Of a stretch of 64,000 nucleotides of DNA, positions 26,161 through 33,571 are shown piece after piece. Made by a program: the position numbers and the translations under genes. The stretch comes from Streptomyces sp. NBC_00568 (GTDB lineage: Bacteria > Actinomycetota > Actinomycetes > Streptomycetales > Streptomycetaceae). The notes below the pieces were generated by a model. The model was given only the letters and a program-made list of their open reading frames with translations. It searched no databases and was not told the origin of the DNA. How positions within the stretch are numbered: the stretch's first letter is position 1; each line of letters starts with the position of its first letter. The DNA is taken from NCBI RefSeq assembly GCF_026341855.1, contig NZ_JAPENW010000001.1, positions 4,393,001-4,457,000 on the forward strand. Reading direction: 5' to 3'.

Positions 26161-26431
26161 AGCAGGTACCTCCAGGCGTAGCGGTCTGCCCACGGCCGGG
26201 GACATGAGGGGCGCCGATAGGGCAGAACCACCACACTAACGGGGCATCGTGTGTGGATTGTTGCGATGTTCGGGGGAGAGGCGGTGCTCACCTGGGGATG
26301 TAGGGGGTGTGGTCGAAAACACTCCCAGCCCGTTACCGGGACATGGTGGCGCTTCCACCAGGCATGAGGGGAGACTGACTGCAGATCGTCCCGGCGCGAG
26401 CCACGCGCCGCCGGCGTACAAGGAGGCATCC

Positions 26432-26968
26432 GTGCCGCATGTCCTGGTCCTCAACGCGTCGTACGAGCCCCTCGGCGTCGTACCGCTCCGCCGCGCGCTC
26501 GTCCTCGTCCTTGAGAACAAAGCCGTCTCTCTCGAGGAATCCGGCGCCTTCATGCACAGCGCGACCGTTACTGTCCCCGCACCCAGCGTGGTCCGGCTGA
26601 AGAGGTTCGTACGGGTTCCCTACCGAGGGCCCGTCCCGCTGACCAGGCGAGCTCTGTTCGCCCGCGACGGCGGCCGGTGCATGTACTGCGGTGGCGTCGC
26701 AACCAGCGTCGACCACGTCATCCCGCGCTCCCGCGGGGGTCAGCACGCCTGGGACAACGTGGTGGCGTCCTGCCGCCGCTGCAACCACACCAAGGCCGAC
26801 CGCCACCTGGTCGAGATCGGCTGGCGCCTGCGCCACAAACCGGCCCCGCCGTCGGGGCTCGCATGGCGCATCATCGGAACCGGGCACCGGGACCCACGCT
26901 GGTTGCCCTACCTGCAGCCGTACGGCGCGGACGACGCGATGGCCCGGATCGACGGCATTTCCGCCTGA
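26432..26968 (+). CDS. HNH endonuclease family protein
   Basis: The 178-residue protein starts at GTG 26432 with AGGAGG five bases upstream; the frame further upstream lacks any start signal. The HNH core lies near residues 80-135: CMYCGG, SVDHVIPRSRGG, WDNVV and CRRCNHTKADR, giving two zinc CxxC pairs around the His-Asn-His core. The N-terminal part (HVLVLNASYEPLGVVPLRRA) is the conserved front of this widespread actinobacterial family. The in vivo target is unknown; it is a housekeeping gene in many Streptomyces, and no restriction-modification partner is nearby. Confidence 0.92.
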   Translation: MPHVLVLNASYEPLGVVPLRRALVLVLENKAVSLEESGAFMHSATVTVPAPSVVRLKRFVRVPYRGPVPLTRRALFARDGGRCMYCGGVATSVDHVIPRSRGGQHAWDNVVASCRRCNHTKADRHLVEIGWRLRHKPAPPSGLAWRIIGTGHRDPRWLPYLQPYGADDAMARIDGISA

Positions 26969-27018
26969 CGATCCGGGCTTTTGCGTCGGCTCGCGGCACC
27001 CGTGGCCGTGGCCCTGTT

Positions 27019-27059
27019 CCGGCTCCCCAGGAGGACCCTCGTGCCTCCCGGGGAGCCGG
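27019..27059. terminator. Hairpin between convergent HNH and ABC permease genes
   Basis: Outer arms CCGGCTCCCC and GGGGAGCCGG pair perfectly. An inner GGAGG/CCTCC stem continues after one mismatch, leaving a nine-base loop. Confidence 0.75.
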
Positions 27060-27088
27060 CCGTGCCCGTGGGCCGGACAGGGCGCCGT

Positions 27089-28429
27089 TCAGAGGTGGCG
27101 CAGCTCCGCCGGGTGCACCGAGCGCCGCAGCAGGGGCAGGGACGTGGCCGCGGCCAGCAGGCAGGCCGCGTAGACGGCCACGGGGACGACCACCGGCAGC
27201 ACCGGCACCGTTCCACCGCCCGCGAGCAGTCCGTACCCGACGCTGATCCCGAGGCCTCCCGCACCGGCCAGCGCGACCGCCGGGGCCAGCGGCAGGGCTG
27301 TCTCCAGGAGCATGGCCCTGCCGAGCACGGCCTGCGGCACCCCGGCGGCGGCCTGCGCGGCGAGGCCGCGGCGGCGGGTGGCCAGCGATTCGGCCGTCCC
27401 CACGGCCAGCCCGGACAGGGTGATGGCGAGGGCGAGCAGGATCGCGGCGCCCGTGAGGTCGATACCGGTGGTGTAGAAGGACAGGCTCTCTGAGAGCGCG
27501 TCGGGGTCGCGCCCGGTGATGTCATCGAGCAGCACCTGCCGTACGCCCACGAAGCCCGTCCCCACGACGGTCACCAGCAGCACCGCCGCATGGGTGCGGG
27601 CGCCGGCCCAGGGATCGTCCCGCAGCCGCTCGGCCGCGATCAGGGTCGCCGGGTTCCCGGTCCGCCCGGCGAGCACGCGGCCCGTCAGGCGGGCGCTCGT
27701 GCCGACGGCCCAGATGGCCCCGAGTCCCGTGAGAATCACCACGGAAAAGACGAGTACCGGGGCCGGGGCGAGCCTGCCGAAGCTTCGCGGAGCGATGGCG
27801 AGTCCGGTGAGAAGCATCACGAGGGCCGCCACGAGGACGGCGAGCCCCGGACCCCGCCCGCCGCTCGGGCGCACCCGGCGTACCCAGCCCAGGGGTGAGG
27901 TGACCACCCGGCGCAGGGCGAGCGTGCTCACCAGGGCGCCCAGTACGGGCACGGCGACCGCGACCCCCGCGCATCCTGCCCAGACGGCGGCAGGCGGGTT
28001 CTGCCACTGGCGCAGGAGGATCCACACGGAGAGGAGGGTGGCGACGGCCGTGCCGAGGAGGCACGCGAGGCCCGCCTCCAGAGCGGCGATCCGCCGCACC
28101 TGCGCCGGGGTGGCCCCCGCGAGGCGCAGTCCGGCGAGCCTTCGGTCGCGGTGCACGGCACCGATGCGGGCGCACTGGCCGAGGAAGCCCAGCACCGGCA
28201 CCAGCAGAAGCAGCAGGGTGAGGACCACGCCGGCGCGCTGGCCGGGCTGCTCGAGCAGGCCGTCGGCGAGGGGCAGGTGGTACTGCCCCTGGAGCGAGGC
28301 GATCGCGACGGCGGCCAGGCAGAGCCCGGCGGCGAGGGCGGCTCCCACGGCCGTGAGGGCGACCCGCCACCATTCACGCCGGTCGGAACCGCTGGTCAGG
28401 AGCAGCGCGAGCCGGAGGTCGGTTCTCAC
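27089..28429 (-). CDS. FtsX-like ABC transporter permease
   Basis: The 446-residue permease starts at the GTG at 28429, overlapping the ATPase stop as GTGA. It has about seven hydrophobic helices (for example VVLTLLLLLVPVLGFLGQCA and ILLALAITLSGLAVGTAESL). The FtsX-type coupling motif (RLAGLRLAGATPAQVRRIAALE) and its repeat near the C-terminus (LAAQAAAGVPQAVL) are present. With the ATPase it forms an exporter of the MacB/LolD class, likely for a drug or peptide. The adjacent PadR regulator supports a role in resistance. Substrate unknown. Confidence 0.9.
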   Translation of the reverse strand: MRTDLRLALLLTSGSDRREWWRVALTAVGAALAAGLCLAAVAIASLQGQYHLPLADGLLEQPGQRAGVVLTLLLLLVPVLGFLGQCARIGAVHRDRRLAGLRLAGATPAQVRRIAALEAGLACLLGTAVATLLSVWILLRQWQNPPAAVWAGCAGVAVAVPVLGALVSTLALRRVVTSPLGWVRRVRPSGGRGPGLAVLVAALVMLLTGLAIAPRSFGRLAPAPVLVFSVVILTGLGAIWAVGTSARLTGRVLAGRTGNPATLIAAERLRDDPWAGARTHAAVLLVTVVGTGFVGVRQVLLDDITGRDPDALSESLSFYTTGIDLTGAAILLALAITLSGLAVGTAESLATRRRGLAAQAAAGVPQAVLGRAMLLETALPLAPAVALAGAGGLGISVGYGLLAGGGTVPVLPVVVPVAVYAACLLAAATSLPLLRRSVHPAELRHL

Positions 28430-29136
28430 AGGGACACCCCCGCCGCGGCCGGGCCGGCCGACAGGATGCCGGAGTCGGCCACGGCGCCGTCCCGCAGGGA
28501 CACCTCCCGGTCCGCGTACGCCGCCACCTGGGCGTCGTGCGTGATCAGCAGGACCGCCGTGCCGGCTTCCCGGGCGGTGTGGATCAGGGCGGTCATCACC
28601 TGCTCCCCGGCGAGGGAGTCGAGCGCGCCGGTGGGCTCGTCCGCGAAGACGACCTTCGGAGCCGTCACGAGGGCCCGTGCCAGCGACACCCGCTGGGCCT
28701 GGCCGCCGCTCATCTCGCCGGGCCGCAGCGCTTCCTGCCCCTTGACGCCGAACCGCTCCAGCCACTCGCCCGCCTGCTCCCGGGCCGCCGCGCGGGAGGT
28801 GCCCGCGAGCAGCAGGGGCAGCGCCACGTTGTCGGCGGCGGTGAGCTCGGGGATCAGCTGCCCGAACTGGAACACCACCCCGAAGTCCGTGCGGCGCAGC
28901 TCGCTCAGCCGCTTCTCGGGAAGCAGGTCGAGGCGCTCACCCCCGTACTCCACCGTGCCGCTGTCGGGCTTGACGATGCCCGCCAGGCAGTGCAGCAGCG
29001 TGGACTTGCCACTGCCGCTGGCCCCCGTGACGGCGAGCACCTCGCCCGCGGCCAGCTCCACCGAGGCACCGCGCAGCGCCGGGGTGGCACCGTGCGTCTT
29101 GACCAGGCCCCGGGCGGCCAGAAGTGGGTTGCTCAT
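28426..29136 (-). CDS. ABC transporter ATP-binding protein, LolD/MacB type
   Basis: The 236-residue ATPase has Walker A GASGSGKST, Q-loop FQFGQLIPELTAADN, signature MSGGQAQRVSLARAL, Walker B VVFADEPTGALDS and the H-loop ITHD. The ALDSL form of Walker B is typical of the MacB/LolD class. Its ATG overlaps the PadR stop (ATGA) and its stop overlaps the permease start (GTGA), so the three proteins are translated in fixed proportion. It acts in the cytoplasm, powering the permease encoded next. Confidence 0.95.
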   Translation of the reverse strand: MSNPLLAARGLVKTHGATPALRGASVELAAGEVLAVTGASGSGKSTLLHCLAGIVKPDSGTVEYGGERLDLLPEKRLSELRRTDFGVVFQFGQLIPELTAADNVALPLLLAGTSRAAAREQAGEWLERFGVKGQEALRPGEMSGGQAQRVSLARALVTAPKVVFADEPTGALDSLAGEQVMTALIHTAREAGTAVLLITHDAQVAAYADREVSLRDGAVADSGILSAGPAAAGVSL

Positions 29137-29666
29137 GCTGCGTCGACCTCCGCGGTCAGGGTGGTGAGCCGGGCCGCCGTGGTGTTCATCCAGCGGAGGT
29201 CGGCGTCGAGGTGGTTGAGGGCGTAGTCGGCCGAGAGGACGGTCGCGAGGTCGGCGGCGGGCGCCGTCTTCACCGCCGTGAGTTCACGCATCCGCGCCAT
29301 GTGCGCGGCGCGCTGGGCCCGCAGATAGCCGGCCGGGTCCGCCGAGGCGAGGATCGAGACGACGACCTTGGCGAAGATCTCGTTCGTCACGAAGGGCGCG
29401 GGCGGCGCGATCTCGCCCGCCCACTGGGTCAGTTCGCGCGATCCGTCGTCGGTCGAGCGGTACATCGTCCGCTCGGGACCGCCGTCCGAGTCGGTGCCGT
29501 CGACTTCGGCGAGCCCGTCGCGGACCAGGCGCTGCAAGGTTGTGTAGACCTGCCCGTAAGCCAGCGGGCGGGCCTGCGGGAAACGTTCGTCGTGCCGTCG
29601 CTTGAGGTCGTACCCATGGCTGGGACCTCCGGCGAGCAGCCCCAACAGGATGTGACGGGTGCTCAT
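29133..29666 (-). CDS. PadR-family transcriptional regulator
   Basis: The 177-residue regulator starts MSTRHILLGLLAGGPSHGYD, the family N-terminus. A winged helix at about 5-85 contains QVYTTLQRLVRDGLAEV and a basic wing, and a C-terminal helical dimerisation domain follows (PF10400-like, VSILASADPAGYLRAQRA). It is the first gene of a three-gene operon with the ABC exporter and probably represses it until an inducer binds. Repeated TATGTACT elements lie just upstream. Confidence 0.93.
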   Translation of the reverse strand: MSTRHILLGLLAGGPSHGYDLKRRHDERFPQARPLAYGQVYTTLQRLVRDGLAEVDGTDSDGGPERTMYRSTDDGSRELTQWAGEIAPPAPFVTNEIFAKVVVSILASADPAGYLRAQRAAHMARMRELTAVKTAPAADLATVLSADYALNHLDADLRWMNTTAARLTTLTAEVDAA

Positions 29667-29675
29667 GGAGATCAG

Positions 29676-29696
29676 TATGTACTCAAGATATGTACT
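29676..29696. promoter_or_regulatory. Two TATGTACT direct repeats upstream of padR
   Basis: TATGTACT occurs at 29676-29683 and 29689-29696, 13 bases apart, only 10-30 bases before the PadR start codon. The GTAC core is self-complementary. Such placement fits an autoregulatory operator, but it does not match the inverted ATGT-N-ACAT pattern best known for PadR. Confidence 0.5.
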
Positions 29697-29773
29697 GAGT
29701 GAATAGCTGGCGGAGGATTGCTGAAGATCGATCGCGGAAGGGGCGCTGCCCCGAAGGCGGTCCGGACCGGGCG

Positions 29774-32700
29774 TCAGTCCGCGACCGCGTACGCCTCCAC
29801 GGACCACAGCGAGTACCCGTACCGCGTCGCCCGCTCGACCCCCTGGACGCGTACGTAGCGGACGTCGCTTTCGTCGAAGCGGAGGGATTCGCGGCCGCCC
29901 CGGCCGTCGGTCACGGTCGTCGCCGTGCGCCAGACGCGGCCGTCGGCGGAGACCTGGACGCGGTACGTGGAGGGGTACGCGTCCTGCCAGCTCAGCACGA
30001 GCCGGCCGAGGCGCGCCGGCTCCGCGAGCCGCACCTGCCACCAGGCGCCGTTCTCGACGGGGGAGGACCAGCGGGTCCCCGGGTCACCGTCGTTGGCCGC
30101 CGGCGCCGGGAAGTCGGGGGTCTCGTCGCCGGACGAGGAGGCCGTGCCGGTGCGGGCCAGGTCGGGGCCCGCCGTGCGCGGGAAGGCGCGGACGGTCAGC
30201 GCCCGGGTCTGCGAGCCGAAGGCGACCGTGACGTCGTACGAGCCCGACGGCGTCCCCGGCGGGACCGTGACCTCGACGAGGCCGTCGACGACGGCGCCGC
30301 GCGGGAGGGTCGGCGAGGGCTGCGAGACCTTGACCTCGATGCCCTTGGGGGCCCGCGCGGTCAGTTCACCCCTGATGTCGGAGGGACGCAGCGACGTCAG
30401 CCGGGCCGTCACCCGCTGCGTACCGCCGATCTCCACGTCCGTCACGGAGCGGGCCAGCTCCAGCGCCACGGCGGGGGAGTCGGCGAACCACGGGACGAGA
30501 TGGCGGACCTGGGAACGCGTGGGACCGCCGACCCGGAGCGCGTCCGCGCGCACACCCGCCGCGCCGATCTCCGTGGCACCCCCGGCATCCAGCGCGCCGA
30601 GGTACCGCCAGCCCTCGCCCGGGACGTGCGCCTCGACGGAACCCGCCGTGCCCGGATCGGTGAGCACGCTCACCGCGGTGAGCGTGCGGGGGCGCGGGAG
30701 ACGGACGACGCGGCCGTCCTGACCGGCGCCGCCGTCCTCCCGCGTGCCGTCGTCCTGCGGCAGGCCGTCCCGCGGAGTCCCGCCGTCGTCCGGGGTGCCG
30801 CCGTCCGCCGCCGAGTCGTCCCCGGTCCTCGCACCGTCGTCCGCCGTAGCTCCGGTGTCCTTCCCGGCGTCGCGGCCCGTGGCGGGCTCGTTGTCGAGGC
30901 CCGCCCACTGCTCGTACGCCGTGCGGGCCTTCGTCAGGAACGGGTCGAGCACGCCCTTGCCGACCGTCACCCCGCTCGCCGCGAGTTCGGCGCGCTGCCG
31001 GTCCAGAGTGCGGTACGCCGTCCAGGCGGCCGTCGCGTCACCGCTCGACTGGGCACTCAGCAGGGCGACGGCCGTCTCGCCGGCCGTGCCGTAGCGCGCC
31101 AACTGCTCGGTCCAGGGCTGCACTTCGGTGGCGATCGGACGCCCCGCCAGCCGCCGGGGCGTCTCGCGCATGACCGTGAACGCCGCGCGCAGCCGCTCGG
31201 CCGCGCTCTCGTTCGCGGCCCGGTCCGTGGTCGTCCGCGCCTGCCAGAACGCCTCGATGAGCGGGCGCAGATACGCCGACTCCTCGCCGCCCAGAACGGA
31301 GGAGGCGTCGTTCCCCGCCAGCGCGCGCAGCGCGTCCGCGCTCCGGGCGTCGCCGTCCGCGAGGTCCTCGATCGCGCCACCCCAGGACTCCTGGGGCCGG
31401 TAGTCCCGCGGGTTCCACGCGTAGTCGGCCGCCGTGAACAGCGGGATGCGGGAGGCCTCCGCCTGGGGCATCGCGTTCGCCAGCAGCGCCGCCGAGCCCG
31501 TGGCCACCGCCGGTTCGCGCCCCTGGTAGGGGCCGAGGAACACCCGGTCCTGCGCGTAGTCGTTGACGGGGTAGTTGTCCATGGTGACCAGCGGGTGGCT
31601 GCCGAACACATCGCGGGTGCGCGCCAGTTCGCCGCCCGTGATCGTCTTCGGTACGACACCGACGCCCGTCCACGCGACCTCGACGCCCTCGTCCAGGGCG
31701 CTCGCCAGCTGCCGGCGGTAGGCGGTCGAACCGTCCTCGTAGTACTCCGTCGGCATCAGGGACAACGCGGCCACGTCCGGGTGGCGCGCGGCGAGATGCC
31801 GGGCCACGGCGTTCGCCACCCGCGCCTGCGCCTTCGCCGCCGACTCGGAGCCGGAGCCGAACGCGTCCGCGTCCGCCTCGCAGTGCCACTCCGTGTAACT
31901 GACGTCCTGGAACTGCAGCTGGAAGGCGCGGAATCCGAGAGCCCACATGGCGTCGAGCTTGCGCGTGAGTGCCTTCACATCGGCGTCCGAGGAGAAACAC
32001 ATCGCCTGCCCGGGAGCCACCGCCCAGGTCGGCGCGACGTGATTGCGGCGCGCGCGCTCCGCCAGGTCCCGGAAATGGGCGCGCTGCCCGGCCGGGTACG
32101 GCTCACGCCAGCGCGCCTGCCGGTACAGGTCGTCACCGGGTGCGTAGACATAGCGGTTCTGCTTGGTCCGCCCCATGAAGTCCAGCTGCGCGAGGCGCTG
32201 TTCGGGGGTCCAGGGACTGCCGTAGAACCCCTCGGTCGTGCCGCGCACGGCGGTGCCGGGCCAGTCCCGGACGACGGCCCCGGCGATCCGGCGGTCGGCT
32301 CCGAGAAGCTGACGCAGCGTCTGCACCGCGTGGTACAGGCCGTCCTCGCCGACGCCCGCGAGAGCGACGGTGTCGCGGCCGTCGGCCCGGCCGACGGCCA
32401 GCCGGTATCCGCCGGAGGGCAGATCGGCGCGGGGCGCGGCGCCGAGCGCCGTGAGCGCCCGCTCCAGGGAGCCCGACGCGGCCGGTGCGCCGGAGAAGGA
32501 GCTCGCGCCCGGCGCGCCCCGCCCGCCGGCGTTCGCCGATTCCGTACCCGCGCGCACCACCAGGGCGTGCGCCGGGAGAGCGTCGCCGTCGCGCGCCGTC
32601 GTGATCCTGCGGGCTCCGGCCTGCCGCAGCAGGCCCCGCAGCGCTTCGAGGGCGTACGGGTCGAGCGGGGTGTCCGAGGCGTGCGGGTCGATGGCCACAC

Positions 32701-33004
32701 CGGGGGCGTACGGAGCGAGGGGAGCGCCGGGAGAGTACGAGCCGGCCGGAGAGCCGGACGCGGCCGGGCCCGTCGTGCCGGTGATCAGGACGACCTCGTC
32801 CGTCACGGCGACCGGAGTGCCGTTCGCGCGCAGGGACTGCGGGCGGGGCCAGACGGCGGGCACCCCGCTGCCGATGGGCTCGCGGTCCTCCGCGGTGGCC
32901 GTCGGGCCGGGCGGCGCCGCGACGGCGGCGGGAGCCGTACCGATCGCGCTCGCGACGACGGCGAACGCGAGCGCGGTCGCCCCTTTTCCACGCCGGAGCC
33001 GCAC
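29774..33004 (-). CDS. Secreted GH84-like beta-N-acetylglucosaminidase with altered catalytic pair
   Basis: The 1,076-residue protein begins at GTG 33004; the frame extends 5' but without start signals. A signal peptide (ALAFAVVASAIGTAPAAVAA) is followed by a GH20b-like domain (about 55-240). A GH84 barrel comes next, from EGFYGSPWTPEQRLAQLDFM near residue 258. A helical region, an NEW3-like domain and a C-terminal F5/8-type carbohydrate-binding module (about 935-1,076) follow. In GH84 the catalytic pair is Asp-Asp; here the matching site reads LQFQDV, with Gln366 and Asp367. Asp367 would be the acid/base and the residue that polarises the acetamido group is lost. It may act on another sugar or only bind. 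A disordered Asp/Gly-rich insert lies near residues 700-760. Confidence 0.85.
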   Translation of the reverse strand: MRLRRGKGATALAFAVVASAIGTAPAAVAAPPGPTATAEDREPIGSGVPAVWPRPQSLRANGTPVAVTDEVVLITGTTGPAASGSPAGSYSPGAPLAPYAPGVAIDPHASDTPLDPYALEALRGLLRQAGARRITTARDGDALPAHALVVRAGTESANAGGRGAPGASSFSGAPAASGSLERALTALGAAPRADLPSGGYRLAVGRADGRDTVALAGVGEDGLYHAVQTLRQLLGADRRIAGAVVRDWPGTAVRGTTEGFYGSPWTPEQRLAQLDFMGRTKQNRYVYAPGDDLYRQARWREPYPAGQRAHFRDLAERARRNHVAPTWAVAPGQAMCFSSDADVKALTRKLDAMWALGFRAFQLQFQDVSYTEWHCEADADAFGSGSESAAKAQARVANAVARHLAARHPDVAALSLMPTEYYEDGSTAYRRQLASALDEGVEVAWTGVGVVPKTITGGELARTRDVFGSHPLVTMDNYPVNDYAQDRVFLGPYQGREPAVATGSAALLANAMPQAEASRIPLFTAADYAWNPRDYRPQESWGGAIEDLADGDARSADALRALAGNDASSVLGGEESAYLRPLIEAFWQARTTTDRAANESAAERLRAAFTVMRETPRRLAGRPIATEVQPWTEQLARYGTAGETAVALLSAQSSGDATAAWTAYRTLDRQRAELAASGVTVGKGVLDPFLTKARTAYEQWAGLDNEPATGRDAGKDTGATADDGARTGDDSAADGGTPDDGGTPRDGLPQDDGTREDGGAGQDGRVVRLPRPRTLTAVSVLTDPGTAGSVEAHVPGEGWRYLGALDAGGATEIGAAGVRADALRVGGPTRSQVRHLVPWFADSPAVALELARSVTDVEIGGTQRVTARLTSLRPSDIRGELTARAPKGIEVKVSQPSPTLPRGAVVDGLVEVTVPPGTPSGSYDVTVAFGSQTRALTVRAFPRTAGPDLARTGTASSSGDETPDFPAPAANDGDPGTRWSSPVENGAWWQVRLAEPARLGRLVLSWQDAYPSTYRVQVSADGRVWRTATTVTDGRGGRESLRFDESDVRYVRVQGVERATRYGYSLWSVEAYAVAD

Positions 33005-33228
33005 GTTCCCCCCTGGTGTCTCGCCGCCCCGACCGCAGCGTCGGGGTGGCGTCGAGCCCACCATCCGGGCGGTGAAGGTGTCAACGAGAGTGGCCGAAGT
33101 GCCGGGATTGCCCCAGCCTGGAGGGGCGGCCCGGAGGTGTGGGACGGCGACAGAATGTGACCAGAAGCACGTTGTTCGTCCGTGTGCGTCTGCCGTCGCG
33201 CCCACGGGGTAGGGCTGCGGTAACCGCC

Positions 33229-33266
33229 AGGGCATCCGTTTCCGGCACGATCTGCCGGAATGCCCT
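33229..33266 (+). promoter_or_regulatory. Hairpin in the leader of the malQ unit
   Basis: TTCCGGCA and TGCCGGAA pair around a five-base loop, and outer arms AGGGCA/TGCCCT extend the stem with a one-sided bulge. It ends 35 bases before the small ORF. It could be an attenuator, an mRNA-stability element or a repressor site. Confidence 0.5.
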
Positions 33267-33301
33267 CGGCCGCCGTAACCGACCTCGACAAGGAGGCCCC
33301 C

Positions 33302-33571
33302 GTGGCCGCATCGGCACACCTTCTCCTCTCGGCCCTGTCCAAACGCGGAGCGGAGCCGTCCGTCCCCGGCCAGCGCGCGGGACGGGCGTCCGCCGAACCC
33401 GAGGGCGCGCATCCGATCCTGCTCAGCGCGGAAGGCGCCAGCGCCGAGGTGCCGCTGACCAGCGAACCTCCGCTGCCCGACGCGGAACCGCTGACCAGCG
33501 AGCCGCCGCTGGCCGACGCCGCGCACCTGACGAGCGAGCCCACCTCGACCGGCGCCGCGTCGGGGGTCTGA
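33302..33571 (+). CDS. Small uncharacterised protein coupled to malQ
   Basis: An 89-codon frame begins with GTG preceded by AAGGAGG, the best ribosome site in the area. It ends at a TGA that overlaps the malQ ATG (TGATG). The product begins VAASAHLLLSALSKRGAE and is then rich in Ala, Glu and Pro, with three imperfect copies of LTSEPPL in the C-terminal half. There is no cysteine, signal peptide or known domain. The strong start signal and stop-start overlap are the evidence that it is translated. It may be a real protein or mainly a leader that couples ribosomes to malQ. Confidence 0.6.
   Translation: MAASAHLLLSALSKRGAEPSVPGQRAGRASAEPEGAHPILLSAEGASAEVPLTSEPPLPDAEPLTSEPPLADAAHLTSEPTSTGAASGV

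Noticed and set aside
16024..33004. DasR-type sites near amino-sugar genes
   Set aside because: I saw no sequence close to the ACTGGTCTAGACCAGT-type palindrome in the promoter regions I read.
29699..33160. A 1,153-codon plus-strand frame opposite the glycosidase gene
   Set aside because: The same artefact: no motif, Arg/Gly-rich composition, and the minus strand encodes a secreted enzyme with clear domains.
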